Source of the DNA: Tragulus kanchil
Lineage: Eukaryota > Chordata > Mammalia > Artiodactyla > Tragulidae
Reading direction: 5' to 3'
Assembly: GCA_022376925.1 (NCBI GenBank)
Contig: JAIOJX010000032.1
Span: 201,806,939-201,870,938 of the forward strand
DNA length: 64,000 nucleotides
In this document: positions 54,446 to 64,000 of the stretch, one piece after another
How the letters are laid out: each line of letters opens with the position of its first letter
Position numbering within the stretch: the first letter of the stretch is position 1
Notes under the pieces: generated by a model
What the model was told of the DNA's origin: nothing
The model's database searches: none
The model's input: only the letters and a program-made list of their open reading frames with translations
Position numbers and translations under genes: made by a program

Positions 54446-55009
54446 CCCAATCTAAAATAGCTGTTTCTTGTATGTAAATTATATCTCAATAAAGTTAATC
54501 AACAGAACAAAAGCTAACCAACCACATGTGGGGAGGCAGGAGTGAGAACAGGAGTGGATACAGCAGGACTAGTCAGGAGACTATTAACAGCTGTTCGGGT
54601 AAGGGGTCGGGGCTCGCGGTAGAGTGGTAATGACTGACCTGGAGACAGGAACACATGAATGAACTCATTGCTTTCAAACTCCATATTTATCTGGTAGAAT
54701 ATGCAAAGTTTGGTGAAAAGACAAAATATTCAATTGGAGGTGAAAATAGTTTTACCCTCCCCCCCCCCAAATCCTTAAAAACAGAACAACCTCGCATTTA
54801 GTCCAAGCAATACGGTATAGCAGGTGCTAAAATGCTAGGTTTCTTTTGCCTATTATTTGAATGTTGAGCATCAGTTTTGACATGTATATACCAGACATCT
54901 TACTAGGCTGACCCATATGAAATGACCAATATTTGACCCAAAACGGTAACCTCATATAATTCATCCTAATTTAAGTCCTTAGATTCTTATGTACTCCTCA
55001 CACCTGTGA

Positions 55010-55150
55010 GGTGTGTTGTCTTTCTCCACCTCTCTCCACACTTTTACAGATGACAAAAACACCCACCAAGGGAATTTGCCCAGTAACATCATCTTCTTAG
55101 TAAGTGAGAGAAGCAAGGCTCAAACCCCTATGGCTTGGCTCAGACCTGCT
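55010..55150 (-). repeat. MIR SINE relic
   Basis: Antisense: cacttttacagatgacaaaa, tttgcccagtaacatcatct, gcaaggctcaaacccc. Confidence 0.6.
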
Positions 55151-55879
55151 CTGTAACCCCTATGATGCTCTATTCACAACTGCACGGTCTAGGGTGGAGC
55201 CACTGGGGACAGAAGTGGTTTCTCAGAACTATGTGCCCAGTCTCCTAGGAGAGTCTAAGGCAAAACTGCAGATCCCAAATGTAACCTTACAGCCAGAGTT
55301 CTGGCCAACCTTCCCAGCACCTCCAGAATCCAGGCAGCCTTTGAGCTCCACCATACCGCCCCTGGGTAGGCGGCGTCCTAACAATGTCTTCTGACCACCG
55401 CTCCTCACCTACCTATCCAAACCCCACCCCACCTGCCCTGCCTCTCGGGGCTCACAAGTCCCTAAACAGCCGCTAGCAGACCACTAAAAGCGTCACTGCC
55501 ACTCAGAGTGCCTGGCCGTTATCACAGCTGAGGTTTTATTTCATGTCTGGCCTGCTCTACATGGGAGGATCCCAGCATGAGTGTCTCCCTGGAGGGAGTG
55601 GGTGGCCCCACTGTTTCACCCAGGGTGAACAGGTGACCCTCAGTGGCAGGGCAGGATCTTCTGACCACTCCTTCAAATGTGGCTGTCCTGGGATTTTATC
55701 CTCACATCTGAGTCTCAACTCTCTCCTGGCTCTTGAAGTGGTCTAAGGACGCCCGGGGGAGATTAAACGCAGAGTGGCAGGTGTTTTTACCTCCAGCAGG
55801 GGAGCTGGAAAGAGCCTTGGAAGGAGTGACTTCCAAGCATTCCTTCCCAGACCAACTTACTTTGCTGCACATTTGCACA

Positions 55880-56720
55880 AGGTCTTCAGGGCTCTTGTGT
55901 TGGGCTGCGGCGCGTCTCTGGCCCTCGAGGCCCTGGCAGTCCGTGTGCCTCGGCGATGCCAATCGAGCGCCCGAGGAGAGGGCGACCCCGCAAGGCCGAA
56001 CTGCAGAGCGCGGCCGGAGGGCTGCCACTTCCCCTGGAGAGGAATTCTCTTGGCGACAGCGGCGGGGACTGAGGGCGGGGAGGCGGCCAGATCAAAGGGA
56101 GCCGCCCGCTGGCCGAAGACGCGTCCGGGAGCGCGAGGGGCCCATCCTCCAGGGAGGGCCGGGGGACATCCCGGGCGCCGATCCGGAAAGCCGCGCGGGC
56201 GCCCACCCCCGGCCGGGGCCCGAGGAGCGGCAAGCCGCGCGCCCCCGCCCCGCGCGCCCCCGCGGAGCCCCGAGCGCTGGCGCGACCCGGCCTGCGCCCT
56301 CGGAGCAGGGGAGGCCCGGCGTCCACACACTCGCTGGAGCGGGCCGGGAGGCACGACGGCGCCGGGCGGAGCGGCCCCGGGGGAGAGAGAATGCCTCGGC
56401 TCTCCGGCCGCGCGGGGCTCCCCCTCGGCGTGGTGCTGCTGGCGGCGCTGCTGGCCGCGGTGCGAGGGCTCCCCCTGCGGAAGCTGCGGCGCCCCGGCCG
56501 GAGCCACGCGAAGCCGGCGGAGGTGAGCGGCGGGCGCGGCGCGCTCGGTCCCTGCGTCCCCGGCCCCCCAGTGCGAGGGCAGGGTCTAGCCCGGACGTCC
56601 CCGCGCCCCGGGCGGTGGCCAGGTGCCTCGGACGTGCGGGAGCCCCCAGCCCCGGGCTGTGCAGCCTGGGGAGAAAGTTCACTTCTGCGCCGAGTGAGGC
56701 GCGGCCACCCTGGAGCCGCC
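55880..56720 (+). promoter_or_regulatory. ISM2: CpG island and probable ISM2 promoter
   Basis: By eye this is the most GC- and CpG-rich stretch of the window, with GC-box-like ggcggg clusters around 56070-56090. No TATA box is evident. It surrounds the ISM2 start codon at 56391, so transcription probably starts within a few hundred bases upstream. Long open frames on both strands here result from the lack of AT-rich stop codons. Confidence 0.75.
56391..56522 (+). CDS. ISM2: ISM2 (isthmin 2) first coding exon
   Basis: An ATG with A at -3 opens 44 codons: MPRLSGRAGLPLGVVLLAAL, then LAAVRGLPLRKLRRPGRSHA and KPAE, running to a gtgagc donor at 56523. A basic n-region followed by LPLGVVLLAALLAAV is a signal peptide, with cleavage likely just before LPLRK. 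The pattern matches my memory of the human ISM2 N-terminus (RAGLLL...LLLAALL...GLPVKK). Isthmin proteins are secreted, with a thrombospondin type-1 repeat and an AMOP domain encoded by later exons not in the window. Position, strand and CpG island agree with human synteny, where ISM2 follows SPTLC2. The other long frames overlapping this spot are GC shadows. Confidence 0.8.
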
Positions 56721-57640
56721 GGCTTTCCTCTCCCACCCGCCCGCGCGTCCCCTGCCACCGTGCCGTCGAGGTGCGCTCCTAGAGGAGTCGGGAGGGTGGG
56801 TGAAGACCACGGCCCTTTGCGGACCTGAGGGCGAGGGTGGCTGAGGTTCCAACGGGCACATCTGCAAAGGATAGGAGTCCTTTGGGGTGCGCTGTGAGAG
56901 AAGGTCGGGAAGTCACTGGGGTCCTCCAAGGGCTGGGTAGGACGTGTATGTTATTAGGTGCTTGGACAAGCAGAAGAGACCAGTAAGAGGTAGAGGAGCA
57001 GTTTCAGGGGGCGGGGCAGGGGGTATCAGTGGGCTTTTGGATACAACCAAAGACGAGGAGTGAGACCAGGAGTGGTTTGGACATGGACAGACATCACCGT
57101 TTGCCAAAACCCATCACTGTTTGTCTCCCGTCACCAGGGGGTCTGCAGCTCCCTCGTTCTCTCCTGCACTGCGGTGGACACTCGTCCCATGGGGACAGAA
57201 CCCGCCAGACCTCTTCCTGGGTTTTGCATGAGGAGGCCTGTGTGGTAGGGGTCCTGGCCCTTCCCATGTGCCCAGCAGTTCTAGGAGAAGGCCAGAATGG
57301 ACCTTCTCATTTTCCAGACTAAGGACCCTCAGGGCCCGAGGCTGGTGCTGGAGAGAAGTGAAGTGAGCCGGAGCCGGAGCTTGGAGCCCTGTAGGTGCCC
57401 AGGCTGCTGGGGCCCCCCAGAGGCAATGGGAAGAAGGCATCCCCGACACTGCATTTTAGGGGTCCCTGTGGAGCGGTGTTTGTCCATCTTTTTTTCATGA
57501 CTGCCCTCCCTCTTTTTAGTTCTAAGTGCCGGCACCATGAAATGCTAACACCGCAGATAGACTGTCTATTCATCCTACTTGGATTTTTTTGGCCTCTTCC
57601 CCCAGTATCTAATTTTTGCCCCTGTTGAGAGTACATCTTG

Positions 57641-57840
57641 TCGACCAGGGGTTCTCAGCCCCCACACTACAGTCATTTGGGGGTTGTGCAATTCTTTGTT
57701 GTGTGTTGTAACATTTTAGGATGTCTAGCAGCGTCCCTGGCCTCTGTCGGCTAGATGTTTCCCAACCCCCAACACAACCAGACATTTTTCCCCCAGGAGA
57801 AAACCCCCTTCCCACCCGGTGTTGGAAACTACTGCTGAGA
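57641..57840 (+). mobile_element. MER20-like hAT DNA transposon relic
   Basis: Contains ggggttctcagcccccacac, attctttgttgtgtg and aggatgtctagcagcgtccc, ending gttggaaactactgctgaga; matches my memory of MER20. Confidence 0.65.
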
Positions 57841-58068
57841 CAAATCCAGAGGAAGTGAACAGCCTCTGGCCAGTCCCACCTCCTTGGTGAAAATAAAAGT
57901 AATTAATTGAATTAGCATTTTTCTAATCATTTGGCATATTTTAGTATTGTACTTACAGCTTTGTATTGTAATTAGTTTTAGTCCACTAGGTCTTCCCCCA
58001 AGACCAGCTCAGAGGATGAATTCTTTTAGAGCCAAAGTCACATTCCAAGCCCTAGTGTAGAGCCTGGT

Positions 58069-58271
58069 ATGCGTGCTCAGTCCTGGGGGACTCTGCGACC
58101 CCATGGACTGTAGCCCTCCAGACTCCTCTGTCCTTGGGATTCTCCAGGCAAGAATACTAGAGTGGGTGGCCATTTCCCTTCTCCAGGGGATCTTCCCAAC
58201 CCAGGAATCAAACCTGCGTCTCCTGCAATGGCAGGCAGATTCTTTACCAGTGAGCCACCTAGGAATCCCAC
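58069..58271 (-). mobile_element. Bov-tA SINE
   Basis: Antisense full-length copy flanked by tagagcctgg at 58059 and 58272. Confidence 0.9.
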
Positions 58272-58864
58272 TAGAGCCTGGCAGATCCCTCCAAAACACG
58301 TTCAAGTCATTTCGTGGCATGAAGGAAAAACAGCCCAAGACCTCTGGGTCTGGTCCCAACGGGTAATTAACTCATGTGTGATGCCCCCTTTGACCATTTC
58401 CTGGTATTTGAAATGAGAGGCTAAGTCATTTTCATGATCCAATCCAGCTGAAACGTTGTTTCCTGAGTGTGAACCGTGTGTGCTAAAAGAGTCACACATC
58501 AAAGGTATGAGCTGAAAAATCATGTTGAGAGCGGCAGACTGGTGTTCTGGGGCCCTGGTGGTATGTCAGATGTAGCTCATGAGCGCAGAAAGCCGTGTGA
58601 AAAAGTTGAACCCCCCTTTGTGAACCCCCTGGATCCAAAGGTAGAGGAAAATTTGCTGAATCTGAGCACACTTTCCAGTATGCTCACCTTGTTATGACTT
58701 CTCTCCTCTCACTGAGTATTTGTAAACAATTTAGGTATTTTGTTATATTGTTTGAGGAGGGTGGGGTATAGGGTGACTGCAGAGAAGTGAACCTCGGTTG
58801 GGCCTGGCAAACTCAGCACAAAGTACTTAAGGTGATGATGGTATTTTATGGTCAAACGTGTGAC

Positions 58865-59310
58865 ATGGGCATCATTTTCCACAGATGAAAAAGTTGAGGC
58901 GCAGAGATGGTCAGCCTCGCTGGAATTGAGAGCCAGGTCTGTCTTTCAGGAGTTACACTGGGGACTTTATGGTGCATCATTGCATGTCATGCTCCAGCCA
59001 GCTCACCTAAAGTCTTCCAAAGGCTTGAGATCATGAACAAAGTGTCAGGTGGTGTGTGGGATGAGAGAGCTCTGTGCACCTGGGTGACCTCGTTTCAAGG
59101 GGCCAGGACCTCGAAGAGCAAAGAATGACGTAGCCCTGCCTTGGGTTTCTTCTGTTCTAGTTAGGATCAAAACGCCACCTCAATAGCGACAGGGCCTAGC
59201 ATTTTGTCTTCCTAGTCTTATTATCCTCATTTGAAGGGCAAAGAAATTGACAGTGGGTCCAGTAACTCAGCCAGGATCCAAACCCAGGTTTGCTTCATTC
59301 CCCAGGTCTG
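58865..59310 (-). repeat. Two MIR relics
   Basis: Antisense MIR pieces at about 58865-58990 (ttttccacagatgaaaaagt) and 59205-59310 (gggcaaagaaattgac, gatccaaacccaggtttgct). Confidence 0.55.
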
Positions 59311-59586
59311 GGGCACGTACCCCCGGCACCAACCTCCTCCTAGGCTGGCAAGGGAAGACCTTGGGATAGGCCACAGGGCAACTGGGGACTTACAGCCGCA
59401 GAGAAAGTGGTGGAGGTTAGAACTGGCCAAGAGAGAAGACCTGGGAGAGGGCCTCTTCTCGCTCGGCGAGGACTGTCCCGCGGGAAGGATCCCCCCACAC
59501 GGCCCAGCTGGGGACGCTCAGCAGGGCTCCAGCTGCAGCGGGAGGAAGCACTTTGTGAGGGTACAGGCTGAGATGGAGAACTGAAC

Positions 59587-61744
59587 ACAGAGGAAGAAAC
59601 CTCCCAGCCCAGGGCAGCATCATGCACGTGGGAGGGTTACTTGGCAGTAATTCAGTCCTGGTCCCTGGTCCAGCCAGTTGCCTGGCAGCAACAGCAAGAC
59701 TGCAAGAGGGGCGTGGTGAGTTGCAAAGTCTCACCTGCCAGGTGGGTGGCATCGAAAAGCAGGTATTTTTCCAAAGACCCCTTCTTTGGTTGGGGTCTTT
59801 CTCCCCTAATTGGTGAGGAAGTGACAGAAAAGGAACTGGTACCCGGGAATGGGGGGTGTGAGTCCAAGCCTGTGGCCTTGCCCTCCACCACGTGCAGCCG
59901 CTGGGCTCCTCCCCACTCCTAAACCACGACCTTCATTCTCCCTCCAGACCTCTCTCACCCTGAGAGGTTGGAACCACTGAAAAGCTGCTGCAGCACCTCT
60001 GCAGGGAGAATAGCGGGTGTAGCAAGATGGTAAAAAAAATACACGTATAGACAGAGATAAACGGAAAGGATGGGAACAGGGGACTCCCAATCTCATGGAT
60101 GGAGAGCCCCGAACGCAGTCACTCAATCCTCTTTTATGATAGCTTACACATCCAGGAAATGTTTCCAAACAGCGCAGACTGGGACTCAGTCACGTCCCCA
60201 GTCAACGACTATCCTTGAGACTCTGTATTGTTTATGTTATTTCTTTAAGGGGAAAAGGGGTTACTGCAGCTGGGGGCCAACTAGACCTGTCAGACGTTCA
60301 GAGGAGTCTGGTCTGTGCGCATGCAGCGTTCTAACATGCGCTGACCCGGCGTTCCTAAGTTCACAGGAGCACTCCTCTCTTCTTCTAGGCTAGCGTGACC
60401 CCAGCTAATGAGCCCATATTTTGTCTCAATCCTCCCTTATATTTCTCTTTAATTGTTTTTTCTCCTTCCAAACTGTCTTTCTCACGGCTCGACCAAGGCT
60501 GCGAAGACTTCTGCTGACTCGTCTCCCATAGAAAACCAGTTGAGGAAGAGAGGGAAGGTCAGAACAGGGACCTGGGGGCGTGGCTGGCTCAGTGGTCCAG
60601 GCAGGTTCCAGCCTCACTAGATCTCGGGGTCCTAAATCTCGCTCCTGACCCTGTCATTGTAGGTACAGCGTGAACGACAGAGGAAGAAACCTCCCAGCCC
60701 AGGGCAGCATCATGCACGTGGGAGGGTTACTTGGCAGTAATTCAGTCCTGGTCCCTGGTCCAGCCAGTTGCCTGGCAGCAACAGCAAGACTGCAAGAGGG
60801 GCGTGGTGAGTTGCAAAGTCTCACCTGCCAGGTGGGTGGCATCGAAAAGCAGGTATTTTTCCAAAGACCCCTTCTTTGGTTGGGGTCTTTCTCCCCTAAT
60901 TGGTGAGGAAGTGACAGAAAAGGAACTGGTACCCGGGAATGGGGGGTGTGAGTCCAAGCCTGTGGCCTTGCCCTCCACCACGTGCAGCCGCTGGGCTCCT
61001 CCCCACTCCTAAACCACGACCTTCATTCTCCCTCCAGACCTCTCTCACCCTGAGAGGTTGGAACCACTGAAAAGCTGCTGCAGCACCTCTGCAGGGAGAA
61101 TAGCGGGTGTAGCAAGATGGTAAAAAAAATACACGTATAGACAGAGATAAACGGAAAGGATGGGAACAGGGGACTCCCAATCTCATGGATGGAGAGCCCC
61201 GAACGCAGTCACTCAATCCTCTTTTATGATAGCTTACACATCCAGGAAATGTTTCCAAACAGCGCAGACTGGGACTCAGTCACGTCCCCAGTCAACGACT
61301 ATCCTTGAGACTCTGTATTGTTTATGTTATTTCTTTAAGGGAAAGGGCTTACTGCAGCTGGGGGCCAACTAGACCTGTCAGACGTTCAGAGGAGTCTGGT
61401 CTGTGCGCATGCAGCGTTCTAACATGCGCTGACCCGGCGTTCCTAAGTTCACAGGAGCACTCCTCTCTTCTTCTAGGCTAGCGTGACCCCAGCTAATGAG
61501 CCCATATTTTGTCTCAATCCTCCCTTATATTTCTCTTTAATTGTTTTTTCTCCTTCCAAACTGTCTTTCTCACGGCTCGACCAAGGCTGCGAAGACTTCT
61601 GCTGACTCGTCTCCCATAGAAAACCAGTTGAGGAAGAGAGGGAAGGTCAGAACAGGGACCTGGGGGCGTGGCTGGCTCAGTGGTCCAGGCAGGTTCCAGC
61701 CTCACTAGATCTCGGGGTCCTAAATCTCGCTCCTGACCCTGTCA
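59587..61744. repeat. Tandem duplication 14 (ISM2 intron 1)
   Basis: 59587-60655 recurs at 60677-61744, period 1090. The copies differ by small indels in a G/A-run near 60248 and 61340. Confidence 0.95.
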
Positions 61745-61889
61745 CCTCACTTGATTGTTATGAGGACCAAAGGGAAGGATGGACGGGACAAGCAGGACAG
61801 TCTCCTCTAGTGTTTTGATCATTTGTCACATTCTGGACCCCAGAGTGGCAGGCAGTGAGCCAGAAGGTGCGGCCCCTGCTCGGAGCTGG

Positions 61890-62095
61890 CAAAGCACAAG
61901 GGTTGAGAGCACAGACTCTCCAGCCAGACCGTCTGCCTTCAGACCTGCTCTGCCAGCCCCCTGTGGAACCCCGAACAAGTTACTTCCGCTCTCCGATCCT
62001 TGACTGCCTCCTCTAAGAAGGAAGCATGACACTAGCACCTGGAGGTCGTGAGGACTCGATGCGTCAGTACCTACAGAGTGCTCAGCAGCAGTGGC
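61890..62095 (+). repeat. MIR SINE relic
   Basis: gttgagagcacagactctcc, aacaagttacttccgctctc, gtcgtgaggactcgatgcgt. Confidence 0.7.
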
Positions 62096-62672
62096 TCCAA
62101 AATTCGCGGGGCCCCGGGCAGAATGAAAATGTGGGGTCTCTAAGCATTTCAAGTTGGCAGCAGCAGAGCCGTAAACCCAGGGCTAGTACACAGGTCACAC
62201 AGCCTGAAGCCAGCCCTGGGCCTTGGAGTGGGTGCTCCGAGGTCTCCAAGGGGGGCCCAGGGTGGGCTGGGTTAGAACAGCGCACACCAGCAAGGAGGGT
62301 GACGTCCAGCCCCATCCCCCTGCCCGTGATCCTCCGGCCGTTGAAGGCTGGGCCTGCAGCCCCTCCGGGAGGCTGGGGTGACTCTGTGTAGCCCGGCTCT
62401 GTAGGGATGTGCCGGGGCTTCAGCAGCAGGAGCTCAGGGGCGAAAGGTGCTGGGCTGCACCTGGCAACCGGGCTTCGTTATCCGGAACAAGTTCCTGACC
62501 CCTGAGAGGAGATTGAGAGGAGAAGGGAGAATAGGGGGCTGTGAGGGGAACTGAAGCAGGTTAGCAGACCAGGCTCAAGCAGTACAGTAAGGGCTTGTGG
62601 GTAGGGGGCTCATGTTAACCAGAAACACGTGGGTCAGGGCTGCCCTGCCAAGCCTGGGAGGGTGTGCGTGGC

Positions 62673-62710
62673 CATGTGTGTGTGTGTGTGTATGAGAGAG
62701 AGAGAGACAG
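62673..62710. repeat. (TG)n-(AG)n microsatellite
   Basis: Short TG tract running into AG-rich sequence in ISM2 intron 1. Confidence 0.85.
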
Positions 62711-63104
62711 AGAGGGAGTGAGTGGTGGAGATATAACTTGGTGTGTATGTCTATGCATCTCATGTTTCTGGGTAATGACACCATCCCTGAAAAGAATTGA
62801 GTTGTGTATTTGTACGCACGTGAAACTCCTCATCTGAGCGTAACAGATGTGGGAGGTGGTCCCGTGGGAGACAGCCGGTGTTCTTAAACAGACTGCAGCC
62901 TCAGAATTTGCTTCAGAATGTCATGGAAACACACTGCCCAGCGATCCTGGTGGGACGGGAGTGCAGGCCTCAGACCAAATAAGATGGAAGAACTAACTCT
63001 GCGCTGGTGAAGGGGGTGCTGCCCTCTCTCACGGTCCACGAACTATCTATCACCTCCTCTTGCTGCTGTTCCTGCACCCGTCTCTCGTGCCAGGAGTCAT
63101 TCTA

Positions 63105-63560
63105 ACCCAGCAACCCTACCGATAGGGACAGCCAGCCATGTCCCTAGTTTACAGGGGGAAGAAATGAAGGCAGGTTAAGTCACCCGCCACAGTCACACAG
63201 GAAGTGTCCAAGTCGGGGTCTGAACCCAGGCGATGTGGCCTCCAGCCTGCATGTGTTACCACCAGGTTCAGGGACCAGAGAGGAGGCTGGAAGCAGAGGT
63301 GTTCTGTGGACACACGTGATTGCCCGTGACAGGTTGTTGGCCCGAGTGTCTGCACAGGCGCGTGTGCGCTGAGGCCTGGGTGCTGAGATCCAGCAGAGCG
63401 GCGTGTGAACCCGAGCTCCCCTGGCGTAACCTGTGAGACCTTCTGTAAGTCCCTTACCCTCTCTGAGCCTCTGTAGCCTTGTGGTTACCATAGAGATAGT
63501 CACACTCACCCCTCAGGGGGTGCTGGCCATCCTTCAGTCCCTCAGCGGTGATTTACGGAA
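63105..63560. repeat. Two MIR relics in opposite orientation
   Basis: About 63105-63265 is antisense (tagtttacagggggaagaaa, gtctgaacccaggcgatgtg). About 63395-63560 is sense (gtaagtcccttaccctctct). Confidence 0.65.
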
Positions 63561-63574
63561 TACCACAGTGTGCC

Positions 63575-63709
63575 TTTCCTTTTGGAGAAGGAAGTGGCAG
63601 CCCACTCCAGAATTCTTGCCGGGAAATCCCATGGACCGGGGAGCCTGGCGGGCTACACAGTCTGTGGGGTCACAAGAGTCAGACATGACTTAGCGACTAC
63701 ACCACCACC
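63575..63709 (+). mobile_element. Bov-tA SINE fragment
   Basis: ggagaaggaagtggcagccc through agacatgacttagcgacta, flanked by accacagtgtgcc / accacagtgcgcc. Confidence 0.88.
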
Positions 63710-64000
63710 ACCACAGTGCGCCAGGCGCTGTACTCGGCCTGAGATCAGCGTGGGCAAAGCAGGCAAACCCTTCTACCCGCACGGGGCTTGCACTCTAGCT
63801 GGAATCCGTGTCAGGAGGTATGGAAAGGACCTGACCCTGGCCTGGGCCAGAAGATGTGCTTAGTGATCCTCACTGGTCAGGGCTCAGGGTGCTCTGCCCA
63901 TTTCGTCACAGGCCTCTCTTCCCATCGCCTGAGGGCTTTCACTGGCACGGGCCGGCTCTGAGCAGTGCCCGACAAGCCTGAAGTGGCTGGAGTGCGGATC

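Larger units (their letters stand above)
51886..55880. other. SPTLC2-ISM2 intergenic interval
   Basis: Filled by a Bov-tA fragment, an old L1 with nested SINEs, an LTR-like relic and a MIR. The stretches 53541-54019, 54446-55009 and 55151-55880 hold no gene I can identify. Confidence 0.65.
56523..64000 (+). other. ISM2: ISM2 intron 1 (start)
   Basis: Begins with the gtgagc donor after the signal-peptide exon. I searched the translations for the acidic, Pro/Thr-rich region, TSP1 and AMOP motifs of isthmin 2 and saw none, so no second exon is visible by 64000. The stretch holds a MER20-like relic, several MIRs, two Bov-tA elements and one 1.09-kb tandem duplication. The gaps at 56523-57640, 58283-58865, 59310-59587, 62095-63105 and 63723-64000 show nothing else I can identify. 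Confidence 0.65.

Noticed and set aside
55733..56929. Open frames of 200-349 codons on both strands around 55.7-56.9 kb
   Set aside because: They arise from the GC-rich CpG island with few stops; composition is Arg/Pro/Ala/Gly-rich and frames overlap on both strands. Only the ISM2 exon at 56391 has a signal peptide, homology and a splice donor.
56523..64000. A second ISM2 exon
   Set aside because: No frame with isthmin-like acidic, TSP1 or AMOP residues and flanking splice sites was seen.

Overview
The window is nuclear DNA from a ruminant artiodactyl. This rests on its interspersed repeats: BovB (RTE-type) LINE fragments, Bov-tA/Bov-A SINEs, CHR-type tRNA SINEs, artiodactyl L1 fragments and older mammalian MIR and MER20-like relics. 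A further tRNA-derived SINE family of about 310 bp, with at least 13 independent copies here, is not one I can name. I cannot assign the species.

The left 52 kb is the 3' part of SPTLC2 on the plus strand. SPTLC2 is the PLP-binding catalytic subunit 2 of serine palmitoyltransferase, an ER enzyme for the first step of sphingolipid synthesis. Exons 4 to 12 are present and splice in phase. They encode residues equivalent to human 162-562, including the catalytic lysine (human K379). A 3'UTR of about 6 kb follows, with a likely distal poly(A) signal at 51865. About 4.5 kb further on, a CpG island at about 55.9-56.7 kb holds the first coding exon of ISM2 (isthmin 2, a secreted protein) at 56391-56522, also on the plus strand. 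The SPTLC2-ISM2 order and orientation match the human locus from memory. The rest of the window is ISM2 intron 1.

The dominant feature outside the genes is 14 separate direct tandem duplications. Each has a period of about 1.06-1.12 kb, and each has unrelated content. They add about 14 kb of near-identical sequence inside the window and duplicate SPTLC2 exons 4, 8, 9 and 11. The uniform size, degraded junctions, chained overlaps and identical microsatellite lengths in both copies indicate unmerged overlaps from genome assembly rather than biology. Within two of these pairs the only differences I found lie inside the exon: four synonymous changes in exon 4 and five nonsynonymous changes, one a stop, in exon 8. 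This suggests reads from retrocopies or another source were mixed in.

Two observations look like real biology. First, a CHR SINE inserted at the exon 10 splice donor, and its target-site duplication appears to have rebuilt the donor. Second, the young SINE family carries an NRF1-type palindrome (GCGCATGCGC) inside a hairpin, intact in four independent insertions.
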